Shown here: positions 16,672 through 27,300 of the stretch, piece by piece
Position numbering within the stretch: the first letter of the stretch is position 1
How the letters are laid out: every line of letters begins with the position of its first letter
Origin: Gemmatimonadota bacterium
Lineage (GTDB): Bacteria > Gemmatimonadota > Gemmatimonadetes > Gemmatimonadales > Gemmatimonadaceae
Length of the DNA: 51,375 bases
NCBI GenBank assembly: GCA_021324635.1
Contig: JAJPIS010000064.1
Coordinates: 1-51,375 of the forward strand
Reading direction: 5' to 3'
Made by a program: the position numbers and the translations under genes
Notes under the pieces: model-generated
What the model was told of the DNA's origin: nothing
The model's database searches: none
What the model saw: only the letters and a program-made list of their open reading frames with translations

Positions 16672-17738
16672 GCCTCCGCGATCGCCTGGCCGAGGCGCTC
16701 ACCCGGGCGACCGCGGTCGAGCGCGAGCTCGCGGATCCGAGCACGCTCCGCGACTCCAAGCGGCTGGCCGCGCTCGGCCGCGAGTATGAGCAACTCCGCA
16801 AGGTAGTGCACGCCGCCGAGCGCTTGGACCGCACGACGCGCGAGCTGGCCGAAGCGCGTGAGCTGGGACGCGCCGACGATGCGGAGCTGGCAGCCGAGGC
16901 GCGGGCCGAGGAAGGCCGGCTGGCGGTGGAGCACGATCGGATCGAGGAGGAGCTCAAGCACCTGCTCGTGCCGCGCGATCCGCTGGACGACCGACCGGCG
17001 ATCGCCGAGATCCGGGCCGGGACGGGGGGGGACGAAGCCGCCCTCTTTGCCGCCGAGTTGGAGCGCATGTACACGCGCTTCGCCGAGCGGCGCGGCTGGC
17101 GCGTCGAGCTGCTCTCGCGATCCGATGGATCGCTCGGCGGGGTCAAAGAGGTCATCATGAAGATCCACGGCCCCGGCGCATACGGCGCGATGCGGTGGGA
17201 GTCCGGCGTGCACCGCGTCCAGCGGGTGCCCGTCACCGAGGCCCAGGGGCGGATTCATACGTCGGCGGCCACTGTCGCCGTGCTGCCGGAGGCCGAGGAG
17301 GTCGATCTCAGGATCGAGGACAAGGATCTCAAGATCGACGTCTATCGGTCGTCAGGCCCCGGCGGTCAGAGCGTCAATACCACCGACTCGGCGGTGCGGA
17401 TCACCCATAAGCCGTCCGGCATCGTCGTCACGCAGCAGGACCAGAAATCGCAGCTTCAGAACAAGCTCAAGGCGATGGAAGTGCTCCGCGCTCGGCTGCT
17501 CGACGCCAAGGTCCGGGAGCAGGAGGCCGAGCGCGCCCGGATGCGCCGCACACAGGTCGGGACGGGCGATCGCTCGGCCAAGATCCGTACCTACAACTTC
17601 CCCGACAATCGGGTGACCGACCACCGCATCGGCGTGCAGTTGCACGACCTGCCGGGCGTGCTCGACGGCCGCATCGATCCCTTCATCGAGGCCCTCCAGC
17701 TCGCCGATCAGGAAGAGCGTCTCGGTGACCAGGGCTGA
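16668..17738 (+). CDS. prfA: Peptide chain release factor 1, apparent CTG start
   Basis: RF1 reads UAA and UAG and triggers release of the finished peptide. With CTG 16668 as start the protein has 356 residues. The codon-recognition tripeptide PVT then falls at 188-190 and GGQ at 232-234, almost exactly as in E. coli RF1. The in-frame TAA at 16659 blocks a longer form, and the first ATG/GTG/TTG is GTG 16806, which would lose 46 residues of the conserved N-terminal domain ([19 protein letters not shown]...). The CTG overlaps the rpmE TGA as CTGA, mirroring the GTGA junctions elsewhere. Confidence 0.92.
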   Translation: MSLRDRLAEALTRATAVERELADPSTLRDSKRLAALGREYEQLRKVVHAAERLDRTTRELAEARELGRADDAELAAEARAEEGRLAVEHDRIEEELKHLLVPRDPLDDRPAIAEIRAGTGGDEAALFAAELERMYTRFAERRGWRVELLSRSDGSLGGVKEVIMKIHGPGAYGAMRWESGVHRVQRVPVTEAQGRIHTSAATVAVLPEAEEVDLRIEDKDLKIDVYRSSGPGGQSVNTTDSAVRITHKPSGIVVTQQDQKSQLQNKLKAMEVLRARLLDAKVREQEAERARMRRTQVGTGDRSAKIRTYNFPDNRVTDHRIGVQLHDLPGVLDGRIDPFIEALQLADQEERLGDQG

Positions 17739-18642
17739 CGCTCGGATCGGCAGCCTCGTCGGCCGGGTCGAGGCCATGCTTCGTGCCGCGGCACCCCGCA
17801 TCACCGACGCGGCCGCCGACGCGGCCGCCGACGCGGCCGAGGTCCGCCGGGAAGCCGCCGATATCGTGACCGCGCTCGTGGACCGGCCGCGTCACTGGGC
17901 ATCGGTCCACCGCGACGCGATCGCGCCCGACGAGCTCCTGCGAGCGGCGACGGTGGCCGCCGAGCGACGGGCGGCCGGGATGCCGCTGGCGTACGCCGTG
18001 GGGCAGGCGGCCTTCCGACATCTCACACTGCGCGTGGATGAGCGTGTCCTGATCCCCCGGCCGGAGACCGAAGGGCTCGTCGATCTCGTCCTCGAGCGCG
18101 TCGCACCCGGCGGGATCGCCGTGGACGTCGGGACGGGATCGGGCGCGATCGCGCTGGCGCTGGCGAGCGAAGGCCGGTTCGAGCGCGTGATCGGCACCGA
18201 CGTCTCGGTCGACGCCCTCGCCGTCGCTCGGGACAACGGGCGTCGCCTGGCCGATGCCGGCGTGCTCACTGCCGCCGTCGAATGGCGGTCCGGGGCGCTG
18301 CTCGCGCCCGTGCGGGGGGTGCGCGCGCGCGCCGTGGTCTCCAACCCCCCCTACATTGCGCCGGCGGAAGCCGACGAGCTCCCGGCCGACGTCCGGGGAT
18401 GGGAGCCGCCGATCGCGCTCTTCTCCGGTGCCGGTGGCCTGGCCGCCACGGCCGCGATCGTCGGGAGCGCCGCCGATGTGCTGGAGCGAGGCGGCCTGCT
18501 GGCGCTCGAGGTCGACGCGCGCCGGGCGTCCACCGTGGGGGAGCTGGTCTCGGCCGACCGCCGGTATGTGGAAGTCGCCGTCCGACTGGACCTGGCGGGC
18601 CGCGAGCGCTACATCACCGCCCGTCGAGCCTCCGGAGGCTGA
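17725..18642 (+). CDS. prmC: Release factor glutamine methyltransferase
   Basis: PrmC methylates the glutamine of the GGQ loop of release factors, here encoded just upstream. The 305-residue protein has an N-terminal helical domain, the SAM-binding motif [13 protein letters not shown] and the catalytic NPPY at residue 207. [13 protein letters not shown] is the conserved linker (here [13 protein letters not shown]). The GTG start overlaps prfA by 14 bases. A 12-bp triplicated repeat near residue 30 makes an Ala-Ala-Asp run not found in most homologues. Confidence 0.95.
   Translation: MTRADARIGSLVGRVEAMLRAAAPRITDAAADAAADAAEVRREAADIVTALVDRPRHWASVHRDAIAPDELLRAATVAAERRAAGMPLAYAVGQAAFRHLTLRVDERVLIPRPETEGLVDLVLERVAPGGIAVDVGTGSGAIALALASEGRFERVIGTDVSVDALAVARDNGRRLADAGVLTAAVEWRSGALLAPVRGVRARAVVSNPPYIAPAEADELPADVRGWEPPIALFSGAGGLAATAAIVGSAADVLERGGLLALEVDARRASTVGELVSADRRYVEVAVRLDLAGRERYITARRASGG
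17806..17839 (+). repeat. 12-bp tandem repeat inside prmC
   Basis: GACGCGGCCGCC is repeated nearly three times in frame and encodes [11 protein letters not shown]-like residues in the N-terminal region of PrmC. It is in frame, so copy-number changes would not break the gene. Confidence 0.8.
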
Positions 18643-18832
18643 GCCCCGAGGGCCAGTCTGGCGGGTCGGACCCGATCGTTCCGACTCTGCCCCGTGTCCC
18701 GGGCGGTGTCCTGATCCCCGGCGACCGTCCGATCGATCGTCTCCACGTGCTCGGCGAGTCCGGGCGTCCACCGGCACTGCGGGTCGTCTCACGAGCGCCG
18801 AGTTGGTCGGAGCCTGGCCTCCTGGATTGCAG

Positions 18833-19207
18833 ATGCCTCGTGCAGATTACGTCATGCTCGAGGACAAGGCGATTGAGCTCGGCCGGATGATCGGCCAGAG
18901 CTCCGAATATCAGGCCGTCAAGCGCGCGAACGATGCACTGAGTGCGGACCGCGAGGCGGTCGGCCTGCTCCAACGACTCGAGCAGCTCCGGGTCGATGCA
19001 CAGCGACTGATCGAGCGGGGGGAGAACCCCACGCCCGAGATGGAGCAGCAGCTCGATGCCCTGTTGAGCGACATCCAGGGTCGCCCCGTGTACCAGCGCG
19101 CCATCGCCGCCCAGGAGAACTTCGACAAGATCATGGCGCGCGTGAACACCTGGATCCTCGACGGGATCAAGCGAGGCTCGGCGAGCCCGATCATCACGCT
19201 GGGGTAG
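18833..19207 (+). CDS. YlbF/YmcA-family small helical protein
   Basis: A 124-residue all-helical protein matching the YlbF/YmcA (DUF964) family: IELGRMIGQSSEYQAVKRAN, then two more heptad-rich helices ending GRPVYQRAIAAQENFDKIM. Bacillus members form a complex that acts with RNase Y on mRNA processing; whether that holds here is unknown. I start at ATG 18833; ATG 18854 is nearly as good and no clear ribosome binding site helps. The 190 bases between prmC and this gene hold nothing I recognise. Confidence 0.8.
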   Translation: MPRADYVMLEDKAIELGRMIGQSSEYQAVKRANDALSADREAVGLLQRLEQLRVDAQRLIERGENPTPEMEQQLDALLSDIQGRPVYQRAIAAQENFDKIMARVNTWILDGIKRGSASPIITLG

Positions 19208-19301
19208 CGTCGCGCACGCGGCTACAGACCTCCATCGGAGATCGCGATGCCGTACCCAGGCACCTCCTCATCGCGAGGGACCGGCGCGCGTGCGGGGGCA
19301 T

Positions 19302-19988
19302 ATGACTGCTAATCGACCACCGGGGCGCGGGCGGCTCATCGTGTTCGAGGGGGCGGAAGGGGCGGGGAAGACCAGCCAGGCCACCCGGCTCGCCACCGTG
19401 TTGCGCGCCGATGGGCGCCCGGTCGTGCTCGTGCGAGAGCCGGGGGCGACATGGCTCGGTGAGCGGATCCGGGGCCTGCTGCTCACGGAGCGCGTCGAGA
19501 TCGACCCGCGGGCCGAGTTGTTCCTCTTCCTCGCGGCGCGGGCACAGCTGCGGGGGGAGATTGCCAACCATCTCGAGGCGGGAACGACCGTCATCGCCGA
19601 CCGATTCTTCCTCTCAACTTACGCCTACCAGGTCGCCGGACGCGGGCTCCCCCTCGACGGCGTCGTGGCCGCCAACGCCCTGGCCGTCGACGGCCTCGTG
19701 CCGGACCTCACGATCGTCCTCGCCGTTCCACCCGCCACCGGTCTCGCCCGGAAACACGCGGCCGGAGAGGCGCCCGACCGCATCGAGCGCGCCGGTGTAG
19801 ATTTTCACGACCGAGTGGCTGCCGCGTTTGCCACGTACGTCGGACAGGATTGGCAGCGGCGGCACCCCGAATGCGGCCCGATCGTCGGGATCGACGCGAC
19901 GGGCGGTGAAGGCGCGGTCGCCGAACGGGTCGAGGCGGCTGTCGCCGCCCGCTGGCCGGAGGCCGTGAGCTCGAGCCGAGAGGCGTGA
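19302..19988 (+). CDS. tmk: Thymidylate kinase
   Basis: dTMP kinase, making dTDP for DNA synthesis. The 228-residue protein has the P-loop FEGAEGAGKTSQ, the substrate-site DRF (ADRFFLSTYAYQ) and a LID-like segment ending DRIERAGVDFHDRV. ATG 19302 is chosen, preceded by a G-rich stretch; GTG 19290 would add four residues. Its stop overlaps the ATG of the protease gene (TGATG). Confidence 0.94.
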   Translation: MTANRPPGRGRLIVFEGAEGAGKTSQATRLATVLRADGRPVVLVREPGATWLGERIRGLLLTERVEIDPRAELFLFLAARAQLRGEIANHLEAGTTVIADRFFLSTYAYQVAGRGLPLDGVVAANALAVDGLVPDLTIVLAVPPATGLARKHAAGEAPDRIERAGVDFHDRVAAAFATYVGQDWQRRHPECGPIVGIDATGGEGAVAERVEAAVAARWPEAVSSSREA

Positions 19989-21688
19989 TGCGTTCACGAG
20001 TGCTGATCGTGATCGGGGCGCTGGCCGCGACTCTGATCTGCGGCGGCTGGTTCGTCGAGGCCGGGCTGCACGACGCGGCCGGTGGACGGCGCGGCGCGAG
20101 CTGGCTCTTCCGCCGGGGCGGTCAGGGAGAGCAGGTGTTCGCGGCCGTCATGCAGCGGGTGGTCCGTGACTACGTCGACTCGATACCCCCGGCGCAGATC
20201 TACGAGAAGGCCGTCGACGGCCTCCTGTACGAGCTGCACGATCCGCACACCGCGTATCTCCCCGCCGATCGGCTGCGCCGGCTGACGGAGAGCACGACCG
20301 GCACGTATGTCGGGCTCGGCATCCAGGTCGATATCCGCGACGGATGGATCACGATCATCGCGCCCGTTCCCGGCTCCCCCGCCCAGCGCGCCGGGATCCA
20401 GACGGGGGACCGCATCGTCGAGATCGACGGCCAGCCGACTCACGGGTGGACGCAGGACGAAGCGACGGCGGCCCTGCACGGCGCGCCCGGGACGTCTGTC
20501 CATGTCGTCGTCGAGCGGCCGGGCGTCGAGACGCGGATCCCCTTCACGCTCACCCGGCGCGAGATCCACGTTCGCTCGGTCCGACACGCGGAGTTCCTCC
20601 GCCCGGGCATCGGATACGTGCAGGCCACGGTGTTCAGCGACTCGACGGCGCACGAGCTCCGTCAGGCCGTCGACTCGCTGCACGCGCACGGGATGCGCAC
20701 GTTGATTCTCGACCTCCGTGATGATCCGGGCGGCCTGCTCAGCGAGGGCGTGGCGGTCGCACGGCTGTTCCTCGGCTCGGGCCAGGGGATCGTCACGATG
20801 CGCGGCCGCGAGGCTGGCACGGTGCGCCAGTTCGTCGCCGACCAGCCCGACCGGTGGCCCGACCTCGGGGTCGTGATCCTCGTCAACGGGGGCACGGCGA
20901 GCGCCTCCGAGATCGTGGCCGGCGCGCTCCAGGATCATGATCGCGCGCTCATCGTCGGGGCACCGTCCTACGGGAAGGGCAGTGCCCAGACGGTCTTTCC
21001 TATCGGCGACGGTGCCCTCAAGCTGACGACGGCGCTCTGGTACACGCCGTCCGGGCGCAGCATCAACCGCCCGCTCCCGCACGACGCCGACGATGAGACG
21101 TCAGACGACGGAGATGGCGGCCCGCCCGCGGACTCGACCGCGGCCCGTCCGCTCTTCCACACCGACGCCGGCCGCGCCATCTACGGTGGCGGCGGCATCA
21201 CGCCCGATCTGGTCGTCGCCGATTCGGCGGCCGCAGTCGCCGAGATGGCCTTCCAGCGCGCCCTCGGCCCCGAGTTGCCGCGCTTCCGCGACGCCGTGAC
21301 CTCGTACGCCCTCTCGCTCGAGGCCACGCACGCGATCACCGGCCCGCCCGTGGTCGTCACCCCGGCCATGCGCGCCGAGCTGTGGCACCGCATGCACGCG
21401 CGGGGGGTGCACATGGATCGGAAGACCTACGACGAGATGGCGCCGACCGTGGATCGGTGGCTGGCCCGTGACATCACGCGTTACGTCTTCGGGGCCGACG
21501 CGGCCTTCCGCTCGACGCTCGGCGTGGATCCGGCGGTGCGGGCCGCGCTCGACGCGGCGACGCACGCCAGTGGCCCGCGGGACCTGGTGCTCCATCCGGC
21601 GCGGCCGGCCGACACGCGAGCCGAGGCATCCGCACCCGTGACCGATCGGGCAGGCGCACGATCGGAGGAGCGGCCGCCGATACGCTGA
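19988..21688 (+). CDS. Carboxy-terminal processing protease (S41 family)
   Basis: A periplasmic C-terminal processing protease of 566 residues. An N-terminal hydrophobic signal or anchor is followed by helices containing ELHDPHTAYLP, a PDZ domain (VPGSPAQRAGIQTGDRIVEIDG) and the S41 core. The Ser/Lys dyad is Ser305 in GTASASE and Lys330 in SYGKG. About 190 residues after the core form an extra C-terminal part of unknown role. Targets in other bacteria include murein hydrolases and lipoproteins. The ATG overlaps the tmk stop by one base. Confidence 0.93.
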   Translation: MRSRVLIVIGALAATLICGGWFVEAGLHDAAGGRRGASWLFRRGGQGEQVFAAVMQRVVRDYVDSIPPAQIYEKAVDGLLYELHDPHTAYLPADRLRRLTESTTGTYVGLGIQVDIRDGWITIIAPVPGSPAQRAGIQTGDRIVEIDGQPTHGWTQDEATAALHGAPGTSVHVVVERPGVETRIPFTLTRREIHVRSVRHAEFLRPGIGYVQATVFSDSTAHELRQAVDSLHAHGMRTLILDLRDDPGGLLSEGVAVARLFLGSGQGIVTMRGREAGTVRQFVADQPDRWPDLGVVILVNGGTASASEIVAGALQDHDRALIVGAPSYGKGSAQTVFPIGDGALKLTTALWYTPSGRSINRPLPHDADDETSDDGDGGPPADSTAARPLFHTDAGRAIYGGGGITPDLVVADSAAAVAEMAFQRALGPELPRFRDAVTSYALSLEATHAITGPPVVVTPAMRAELWHRMHARGVHMDRKTYDEMAPTVDRWLARDITRYVFGADAAFRSTLGVDPAVRAALDAATHASGPRDLVLHPARPADTRAEASAPVTDRAGARSEERPPIR

Positions 21689-22542
21689 CCGTCTTCGTGC
21701 TCGGTGCCGGCCGTGCCGGCCGGGGCCTCGCGCACGCGTTCCGCGCCGGAGGCGTCGAGGTGCTCGGGGTCCACGGCCGGCGCCCGGCCGTCGACGGCGT
21801 CTTCTCGATTACCGCCGGCCCGCTCCCGCCGGCGATCGGACAGGCCACGGTCGTGCTCGTCGCCGTGCGCGATGGCCAACTCCCGTCGGCGCTCGACGAG
21901 GTGGCGGCGGCTCCGCTCCGCCCCGGCGCCGTCGTGCTCCACGCGAGCGGGAGCGCCGAGCCTCGCGCGGCCATGCGGCGGCTCGCGGACCTCGGACACC
22001 CGACGGGCACCTTTCACCCGCTCGTCCCCCTCGCCGACCCGGCCCGGGCCCCGGCATTGGTGCGGGGCGCCTGGATCGGGATCGATGGCGACCCGGCGGC
22101 ACTCGAGGCGGGGCGCGCCCTCGCCCGGTGCGTCGGCGCCCACGTGCTGGCGATCCCGCCCGCGGGACGCGCCGCGTACCACGCGGCCGCCGTCATGGCG
22201 TCGAACTTCCCGACCGTCCTGGCAGCGCTCGCGGCGCAGCTCATGGAGCAGGCCGGAGTCGACCCGGCCGACGCCCGCGAGGCCGTGCGCCATCTGATGC
22301 TCGCGGCCGTCGCCAACCTTGCGCATGCGGCGGCGGGCGACAGCCTGACGGGTCCCGTGAGCCGGGGCGACGCCGACACGGTCGCGCGCCACCTCGGCGC
22401 GCTCGCGTCGAACCCCGAGCTCGACCTCGTCTATCGAGCGCTCTCGCGCGCGGCGCTACCGATTGCGGCCGCACAGGGCGCCGATGCGGGCGCTCTGGAG
22501 CGGATCCGATCGCTCGCCGCGATCACCCCGCCCCGTCGATGA
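21685..22542 (+). CDS. Rossmann-like DUF2520 domain protein
   Basis: A 285-residue protein with an N-terminal nucleotide-binding motif (VFVLGAGRAGRGLAHAF) and a helical C-terminal domain of the DUF2520 type (AAYHAAAVMASNFPTVL). Members resemble ketopantoate reductase and pyrroline-5-carboxylate reductase folds; the reaction is unknown. The first canonical start, GTG 21697, would cut the first beta-strand of the Rossmann fold. CTG 21685, overlapping the protease TGA as CTGA, keeps it and has GGAGGAG 14 bases upstream. I chose the CTG with low certainty. The 3' end overlaps lolA on the other strand by 20 bases. Confidence 0.82.
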   Translation: MTVFVLGAGRAGRGLAHAFRAGGVEVLGVHGRRPAVDGVFSITAGPLPPAIGQATVVLVAVRDGQLPSALDEVAAAPLRPGAVVLHASGSAEPRAAMRRLADLGHPTGTFHPLVPLADPARAPALVRGAWIGIDGDPAALEAGRALARCVGAHVLAIPPAGRAAYHAAAVMASNFPTVLAALAAQLMEQAGVDPADAREAVRHLMLAAVANLAHAAAGDSLTGPVSRGDADTVARHLGALASNPELDLVYRALSRAALPIAAAQGADAGALERIRSLAAITPPRR

Positions 22543-23275
22543 GACCCGACTGGTCGACGACCTTGACGCCCGGCGGCGGCCTGAACGCGAACGCCGACCG
22601 ATCCACGCGGCCATTGAAGGCTTCGGTGAGCAGCCGGATGCGGCGCGCCGTGCCGCTCGCATCGGTGACCTCGAACTGCCGCACCACCCCCTCGGCATCG
22701 ATCCACAACGTTGCCCTGGTGATCTGATCGCCGGGGTCGCGCGGCTGGAGCGTCACCGCGGTCGTTTGACGGTTCCCCACCGTGTCGGGGTGCTCGCCGG
22801 TCACCGTGAATCTCGCCGTCGGGTCCGTGAGCAGTTGCGAGATGAAGTCGACGCTCACGGTCCCGCCGCCACCGCCCGACCGGGCTTCGTTGACGGGGAC
22901 CCGCATCACCTGGCCGGGGGTCGCGCTCGGTACGTACACCCACACCCAGCGCCCATCAGCGACAATCCGATCGCCCGAGGGATCGGTGAACCGGACGTCG
23001 AGATGCGATGGCCGCTCCTGAACGAACTCGCCGCGCGCGACCGCGGATGTGCCGGTCAGCGGGTTGGTGAGCGTCTGCTCGAACGTGCCCCGCATGGTGG
23101 CGACGTGCGCGTAGGTCGCGACGGCGCGATCGAGGGCCGACGATCCCGCGCGCTGCGCGAGGGCGGGCGACGCCAGGGTCGCCACGGACGCGACACCCGC
23201 GACGACCGCCGCGAAGGCGAGCGCGGTCGGGTGTCCAGCGCCCGGACGAGCGGGGGAGGGCACGCGAGATCGCAT
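22523..23275 (-). CDS. lolA: Outer-membrane lipoprotein carrier protein LolA
   Basis: A 250-residue periplasmic chaperone that ferries mature lipoproteins to the outer membrane. A cleavable signal (LAFAAVVAGVASVATLASPALAQ) precedes the LolA domain: MRGTFEQTLTNPL, then a long beta-rich part with DRIVADGRWVWVYVPS and FVDFISQLLTDPT-like text, ending AFRPPPGVKVVDQ. It starts one base after the aroF stop, so it is the last gene of that run. Lnt, also in the window, acts upstream in the same pathway, although not in the same operon. Confidence 0.92.
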   Translation of the reverse strand: MRSRVPSPARPGAGHPTALAFAAVVAGVASVATLASPALAQRAGSSALDRAVATYAHVATMRGTFEQTLTNPLTGTSAVARGEFVQERPSHLDVRFTDPSGDRIVADGRWVWVYVPSATPGQVMRVPVNEARSGGGGGTVSVDFISQLLTDPTARFTVTGEHPDTVGNRQTTAVTLQPRDPGDQITRATLWIDAEGVVRQFEVTDASGTARRIRLLTEAFNGRVDRSAFAFRPPPGVKVVDQSGLIDGAG

Positions 23276-23276
23276 G

Positions 23277-24347
23277 TCACCCGTACCCGACGGCGACTGG
23301 CTCTGTTCCCGCCGGGCGCGCAGGGACCGGAGTCAGGGTCCGACCGATCGCGCTGACGATCGGCCGAAGCTCGCCCACGAGCTCGGCGAACTGGCCCGGG
23401 TAGAGCGACTGCGCGCCATCCGACAGCGCTCGGTCCGGTGTGGGGTGGACCTCGACCAGGATGCCGTCCGCCCCTGCGGCGACTGCCGCGCGGGCCATCG
23501 GGGTCACCTGGTCCCGGAGGCCGGTCCCGTGACTCGGATCGGCGATGATCGGCAGGTGCGAGAGCTTGTGCACGATCGGAATCGCGGTCAGGTCGAACAT
23601 GTTGCGGACCGCCGGATCGAAGCTGCGGACCCCGCGCTCGCACAGGATCACCTGCGAGTTTCCCTCGGCCAGGATGTACTCGGCGGCGAGGAGCAGGTCG
23701 CTGACGGTCGCCGCCATCCCGCGCTTGAGCAGCACCGGCTTCCCCAGGCGCCCGACGGTGCGGAGGAGCGAGTAGTTCTGCATGTTGCGCGCGCCGATCT
23801 GGATGCAGTCCGCCACCTCCGCGACCAGATGCGCGCCGGCCTCGTCCATCGCTTCGGTCACGATCGGCAGCCCGGTTTCGGCCCGCGCGACGGCGAGCAG
23901 CTCGAGGCCGCGCTCCCCGAGTCCCTGGAACGAGTACGGCGATGTCCGCGGCTTGAACGCGCCCCCGCGGAGCGCCACCGCGCCGGCCGCCCGAACCTGG
24001 TGGGCAGCGGTCACGATCTGTTCCTCGCTCTCGACCGAGCACGGGCCAGCGATGATCACCACCTCCGGGCCGCCGACCCGCACGCCGGGCGCCAGGGTGA
24101 CGATGGTGTCCTCGGGCCGCCACTCGCGCGAGACCTGCTTGTACGGCTGCGTGACGTGGATGACCTGGGCCACGCCGGGCAACGCCTCGATGCGCGATGC
24201 GTCGACCCGTCCGTCGTTCCCGACCAGGCCGACGGCGGTGCGCTGCGCCCCGGGCATCGGGCGAGCCTCGTACCCCATCTCCTCGATCGTGCGCACGACG
24301 CGCTCGATCTCCGACGGCGCGGCGCCATGCCGCATGACGACCAGCAC
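23277..24347 (-). CDS. aroF: 3-deoxy-7-phosphoheptulonate synthase, type I-beta with N-terminal regulatory domain
   Basis: Catalyses the first step of the shikimate pathway, joining phosphoenolpyruvate and erythrose-4-phosphate. The 356-residue protein has an N-terminal ferredoxin-like domain of about 70 residues, followed by the KDO8P/DAHP barrel: [30 protein letters not shown], and SDPSHGTG-like ADPSHGTG. The N-terminal domain is that of the Thermotoga type, where it mediates tyrosine feedback. The start is GTG, overlapping the smc stop as TAGTG. Confidence 0.95.
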   Translation of the reverse strand: MLVVMRHGAAPSEIERVVRTIEEMGYEARPMPGAQRTAVGLVGNDGRVDASRIEALPGVAQVIHVTQPYKQVSREWRPEDTIVTLAPGVRVGGPEVVIIAGPCSVESEEQIVTAAHQVRAAGAVALRGGAFKPRTSPYSFQGLGERGLELLAVARAETGLPIVTEAMDEAGAHLVAEVADCIQIGARNMQNYSLLRTVGRLGKPVLLKRGMAATVSDLLLAAEYILAEGNSQVILCERGVRSFDPAVRNMFDLTAIPIVHKLSHLPIIADPSHGTGLRDQVTPMARAAVAAGADGILVEVHPTPDRALSDGAQSLYPGQFAELVGELRPIVSAIGRTLTPVPARPAGTEPVAVGYG

Positions 24348-27300
24348 TAAGCCTCCTGGAACGCCGGCTCGACCACGCGGTCGGCCCGCTCGACTACGCC
24401 CGCCGGGGCTCGCTCGTGGAGCCGCACGCTCACGACCGAGGAGATGCCGGGCTCCTGCATCGTGACGCCATAGACGGCGTCCGCGGCCTCGGTCGTCGTG
24501 CGAGGGTTGTGCGTGATGATGATGAATTGGGTCTTCACCTTGAACTCGTTCACCATCCGCACGAAGCGGCCGATATTCTGGTCGTCGAGCGGCGCGTCCA
24601 CCTCATCGAGGAGGCAGAACGGGCTCGGCTTGGTGAGAAAGATCCCGAACAGGAGCGACAGGGCGACGAGGGCCCGCTCGCCGCTCGAGAGGAGGTGAAT
24701 GCGCTGGGTCCGCTTCCCCCGCGGCGAGGCACGGATCTCGATGTCGCACTCGAGCGGGGCGTCCGGGTTCTCGAGGCGCAGATCGCATTCGCCGCCGCCG
24801 AAGAGGGTCATGAAGATCTGTCGAAAGTTCTCTCGCACCTCGCCAAAGGTCGCGAGAAAGAGCTCGCGCGCGGTGGCGTCGATCTCCCGGATCGCCTGTT
24901 GCAAGGAGGCCTTCCCGGCCGCCAGGTCCGCCCGTTGCGCGGTGAGGAAGTCCAGACGCTTCACTTCCTCGTCGTGCTCCTCGATCGCGAGCGCGTTGAC
25001 GGGACCGAGAGCCGCGAGTTGCTCCTGAAGCTCGGCCGCCTCGACGCGCAACAGCTCGGCGTCGACCTCGAGCGGCACCACGTCGGCGATCAGCGCGTCC
25101 CAGGGCCGCCGCCACTCCGCCTCCAGCCGCTCGCGCACGGACTGGAGCCGCCCGGCGACATCGCTGCGCCGCAGTTGGACGCGGTGCAGCTCGCTCGTGA
25201 GCGTCGCGCCTTCGTGCCGCGCGGCGTCCAGCGCGCGCTCCGCCTCGACGAGCTGGGTGTCGGCCGATGTCACCGCGCTCTCGGCCTCCCCCAATCGGCC
25301 CTCGGCGTCCACGGCCGCCGCCTGCCGTGCGGCGAGATCCACCCGCCACGCTGCGACCTGCCGCGCGAGCTCGCCGTCCACACTCGAGAGGGTTCGCAAC
25401 TCGGTTTGTAACGCCTCCAACCGGTCGGTCGCGGCCGTGTACTCCTCGGCCAGCCGTCGCGCCCGATCGGAGGCGACCTGCGCCCGGGCCTGCGCCTGGG
25501 CGACCGCCACCTGCGCGGCCGTCCGGGCCTCCCGCGCCTCCTCCTGCCGCCGCTCCGCCCGCTCGAGCGCCGCCCGGGCCGCGCTCGCGCTCCGCACGCG
25601 GTCGTCCAGCGTGCCCTCGGTCCGCGCCCGTTGCGCCGCCAACGTGGCCAGCCGTGTTGCCAGCTCCGAGTGCCGATCCGTCAGACGGCTGCGCAGCTCT
25701 TCCGCCTGCGCCAGCTCGCGACGCGCGCGCTCGAGCTGGCGGTCGGCCTCGGTCCGCTGCTCCTGGGCTCGGCGCACCCGCTGCTCGGCGAGGCTCGCCG
25801 CCTCGGCCGCCGCGCTCGCCCGCGACTGAGCCGCGACCAGCGCGGCTCGGGCGGCTGCGGCCGCCCCGGCCGCTGCCTCGCACGTCTCCGATGCACGCCG
25901 ATGGTCTCCCCGCAGCTCGGCGAGCTCCGCACGACGCCGGAGCGGGCCCTGACCGGACGGCGTCCCCGGCAGCCAGATGGCGCCGTGCCCGTCCTCGAAC
26001 GCGGTCCCGCGCCCCAGGTCGCGCACGCCCCCGAGCAGGAGCTGGACCCAGCCACTGACCGCCGCGACCGGGGTGACCCGCTCGGCGAGCGAGCCAGCCA
26101 CGACCGCGCCACCCGCGATCGCGCCGTCCGCGGTCTGCACCGCCGTCGCGCTGGATCGCGTGTCGAGCGGCAGGAGGCAGAGCGGGCCCGGGTCGGCCGC
26201 GGCATGCCACTCCCGAACCGCAGCCGCCGCGTCCCGGTCACGCACGACGACGGCGTGGACGATCGGGCCGAGATAGCGCTCGACCACGGCGGCATCGGCG
26301 GTCCCCGTCGTCAGGAAGTCGCTGAGCGGACCCAGGATCGCGCCCTCGCCGAACCGGCCCCGCTCGGCCAACAGGCGAGCGGCCGCCGGTGCCATGCCCA
26401 CGCGCTCGCGCTCCAGGCGCGCGAGCGCCGCTACTTTCCCCTCCAGCTCGGCGAGTGCGCCCTGAGCCCGTGCGAGCGCACGATCGGCCTCGGCCGCCAG
26501 ATCCCGTGCCGCGATCGCCTCCGCCTGGACGGTACTGTTTCGGGCCGCGGCGTCGGTCGCATCCGTGGCGGCCGCCGCGACTTCGTCGGCCGCCCTGTCG
26601 GCCGCCCGTCTCGCCGTCGCCTCCCGGTCGGCGAGGGTGACGCGTTCCGTGTCCAGCGTGACGAGCCGCTGGTGAAGCTCCGCATCCTCGCGTTCGGCGG
26701 CGGCGCGCTCGATGTCGAGGTGCGCGACCGCATCACGCAGCTCCCGAACCGCCCGATCGTGCTCGTCGACCTGTTGCCGTACGGCCGCCAACTCGGCCCG
26801 CGCCGCATCCTCGCGCCCCGCGTGCGCCGCCAGTTCGGCCTCGGCGGCCGCGACCGCGGCCTCGGCGTCGGCGCGCTCGGCTGCCGCCGCTTCGCGCTCG
26901 GCCAGCACTCGGGTGCCCGCGGCCTCCCCCGCTCGGCGCTCGTCCTCGGCGCGCTGCCGCCGGGCGAGGCCGTTCCGCTGCCGTTCCTCCGCGACGCTGA
27001 TCTCCTGCTGGAGACCGGCGAGCTGCTGCTGCTGGGCGGTGACGAGTCGCGCCAGCTCTGTCCGCCGTGCTTCGGCCGCCGCGCGCGCCCGGTGGGCTGC
27101 GTCGCGCTCCCCTTCGGCACGGGCCGCCGACGCTTCGCTCGCCGGGATGCGGGTGCCGAGGTCCGCGGCCGTGGCGTCGAGCGAGCCGAGCTCCTCGCGT
27201 GCCGCCTCGAGCTCTCCCAGTGCCAGCGTGATTTCCACCGCGAAGCGACGCGTCGTCAGCTCGCCGTGACGCTCGGCACGGCGGCGCTGACGCGCCAGCG

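Noticed and set aside
16806-17738. prfA called from GTG 16806
   Set aside because: Would remove 46 conserved N-terminal residues and shift PVT and GGQ away from the usual RF1 positions.
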